Positions 63,505-64,000 of a stretch of DNA of 64,000 bases are shown in pieces. The position numbers and the translations under genes are program-made. Numbering within the stretch: the stretch's first letter is position 1; each line of letters begins with the position of its first letter. The notes under the pieces were generated by a model that saw only the letters and a program-made list of their open reading frames with translations, had not been told where the DNA came from and made no database searches. This stretch comes from Azospirillum brasilense (lineage in GTDB: Bacteria; Pseudomonadota; Alphaproteobacteria; Azospirillales; Azospirillaceae), in assembly GCF_007827815.1 (NCBI RefSeq), contig NZ_VITH01000013.1, forward strand, positions 1 to 64,000, given 5' to 3'.

Positions 63505-64000
63505 TGGAACGCGCCGGGCATCTGCCGGGACTGTCCGCCGACGCGGTGGACTGGCGGACGCTGACCTTCCGGCGCGGCGCCGAGACGCTCGACGTGGCGG
63601 TGCCGGTGCTGGGCGAGGCCCAGATCGCCGAACTGGCGGAGCGGGTGCGGGCCAACGCGCGGACTTTCTTGAGAAACCGCACCGTCGCGGAGATCGCCGC
63701 CACCATCGACCGCGCCGTCGCCCGGCTGCTCGACCGCGACGACCCGTGGCGGCGAAAGGCGGAACGGCTGCTGCCGCTGGTCACCGGCTACGACGCGGAG
63801 ATGGTCCGGCTGGGGCTGACCGGCTATCTGAAGACCTTCCGCGGGCCGGAGCTTCGGAAATTCATCGCCGAGGATTTCGCCAACCCGGCGGTGCTCGACG
63901 ATTTTCAGCCCATGCCCAAGGGCGGCTTCGCCCGCGCCTTCGGGCCGGAACTGCTGCTGCATGTCTGGGCGGGCAACGTGCCGGGCCTGCCGCTGTGGAG
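63504..64000 (+). CDS. luxC: LuxC-like acyl-CoA/acyl-protein reductase, truncated by window end
   Basis: The first 165 residues are visible. The segment LLHVWAGNVPGLPLW resembles the nucleotide-binding loop of the aldehyde-dehydrogenase-like LuxC reductases that reduce the LuxE acyl-thioester to aldehyde. The catalytic Cys lies beyond the window. It is translationally coupled to luxE. No luxA, luxB or luxD is in view. Confidence 0.85.
   Translation, partial: MERAGHLPGLSADAVDWRTLTFRRGAETLDVAVPVLGEAQIAELAERVRANARTFLRNRTVAEIAATIDRAVARLLDRDDPWRRKAERLLPLVTGYDAEMVRLGLTGYLKTFRGPELRKFIAEDFANPAVLDDFQPMPKGGFARAFGPELLLHVWAGNVPGLPLW

Overview
The window is GC-rich DNA from an alphaproteobacterium, most likely an Azospirillum-type member of the Rhodospirillales. 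This is inferred from gene content and protein style, not from any search. A plasmid-type RepA/ParA/ParB replication and partition module sits among chromosomal-type housekeeping genes (sbcCD, uvrC, nadABC, nitrate assimilation, purine breakdown). The replicon is therefore best read as a chromid or megaplasmid rather than a small accessory plasmid.

Layout. 0.3-5.4 kb: sbcD-sbcC. 5.4-6.6 kb: a trypsin-like serine protease with an RTX tail. 6.8-10.7 kb: repA (leftward), an iteron- and DnaA-box-rich origin (7.85-8.63 kb), then parA-parB (rightward). 10.8-13.6 kb: mug, a YoaK-type membrane protein, a LysR regulator and a divergent Rid-family gene. 13.8-25.9 kb: a nitrate assimilation regulon. Leftward nrtA-nrtB-nrtCD-nasT and rightward nirB-nirD-nasA-cobA diverge from an intergenic region holding two sigma-54 promoters, hairpins with AACGGC hexaloops, and an intrinsic terminator before nirB. 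This fits antitermination by the NasT (ANTAR) protein encoded in the same cluster. 25.9-34.4 kb: an NlpC/P60 peptidase, a YgiQ radical-SAM protein, several small proteins, a membrane TPR protein, an M15-type peptidase and a pair of tiny paralogues. 34.7-38.8 kb: uvrC, a LacI regulator and a LysR regulator. 39.0-44.9 kb: purine catabolism (puuD, hiuH, uraD, allC, an M20 hydrolase) ending in guaC. 45.0-47.1 kb: glf, a microprotein and a methyltransferase. 47.2-50.9 kb: nadA-nadB-nadC with a paired palindromic operator before nadA. 51.4-59.0 kb: a membrane formate dehydrogenase locus with its accessory genes. 59.0-62.1 kb: an M20 deacylase and a two-domain glycosyltransferase. 62.2 kb to the end: a clear TPP riboswitch followed by luxE- and luxC-like genes of a fatty acid/acyl reductase pair; luxC runs off the end.

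Three cross-cutting features stand out. (1) The 16-bp motif ACGCTGAATTTGAAAC clusters at the origin and recurs inside parB, after parB, before the YoaK gene, 15 kb away inside nasA, and in degenerate form at 34.1 kb. It is a candidate partition or iteron site. (2) At least eight copies of a C-rich/G-rich palindromic repeat family lie between genes; two of them are translated in frame (the start of nasA and the end of the DUF3306 gene). (3) The TPP riboswitch controls, as far as the window shows, a LuxE/LuxC pair rather than thiamine genes; this is the strongest candidate for an undescribed system here.
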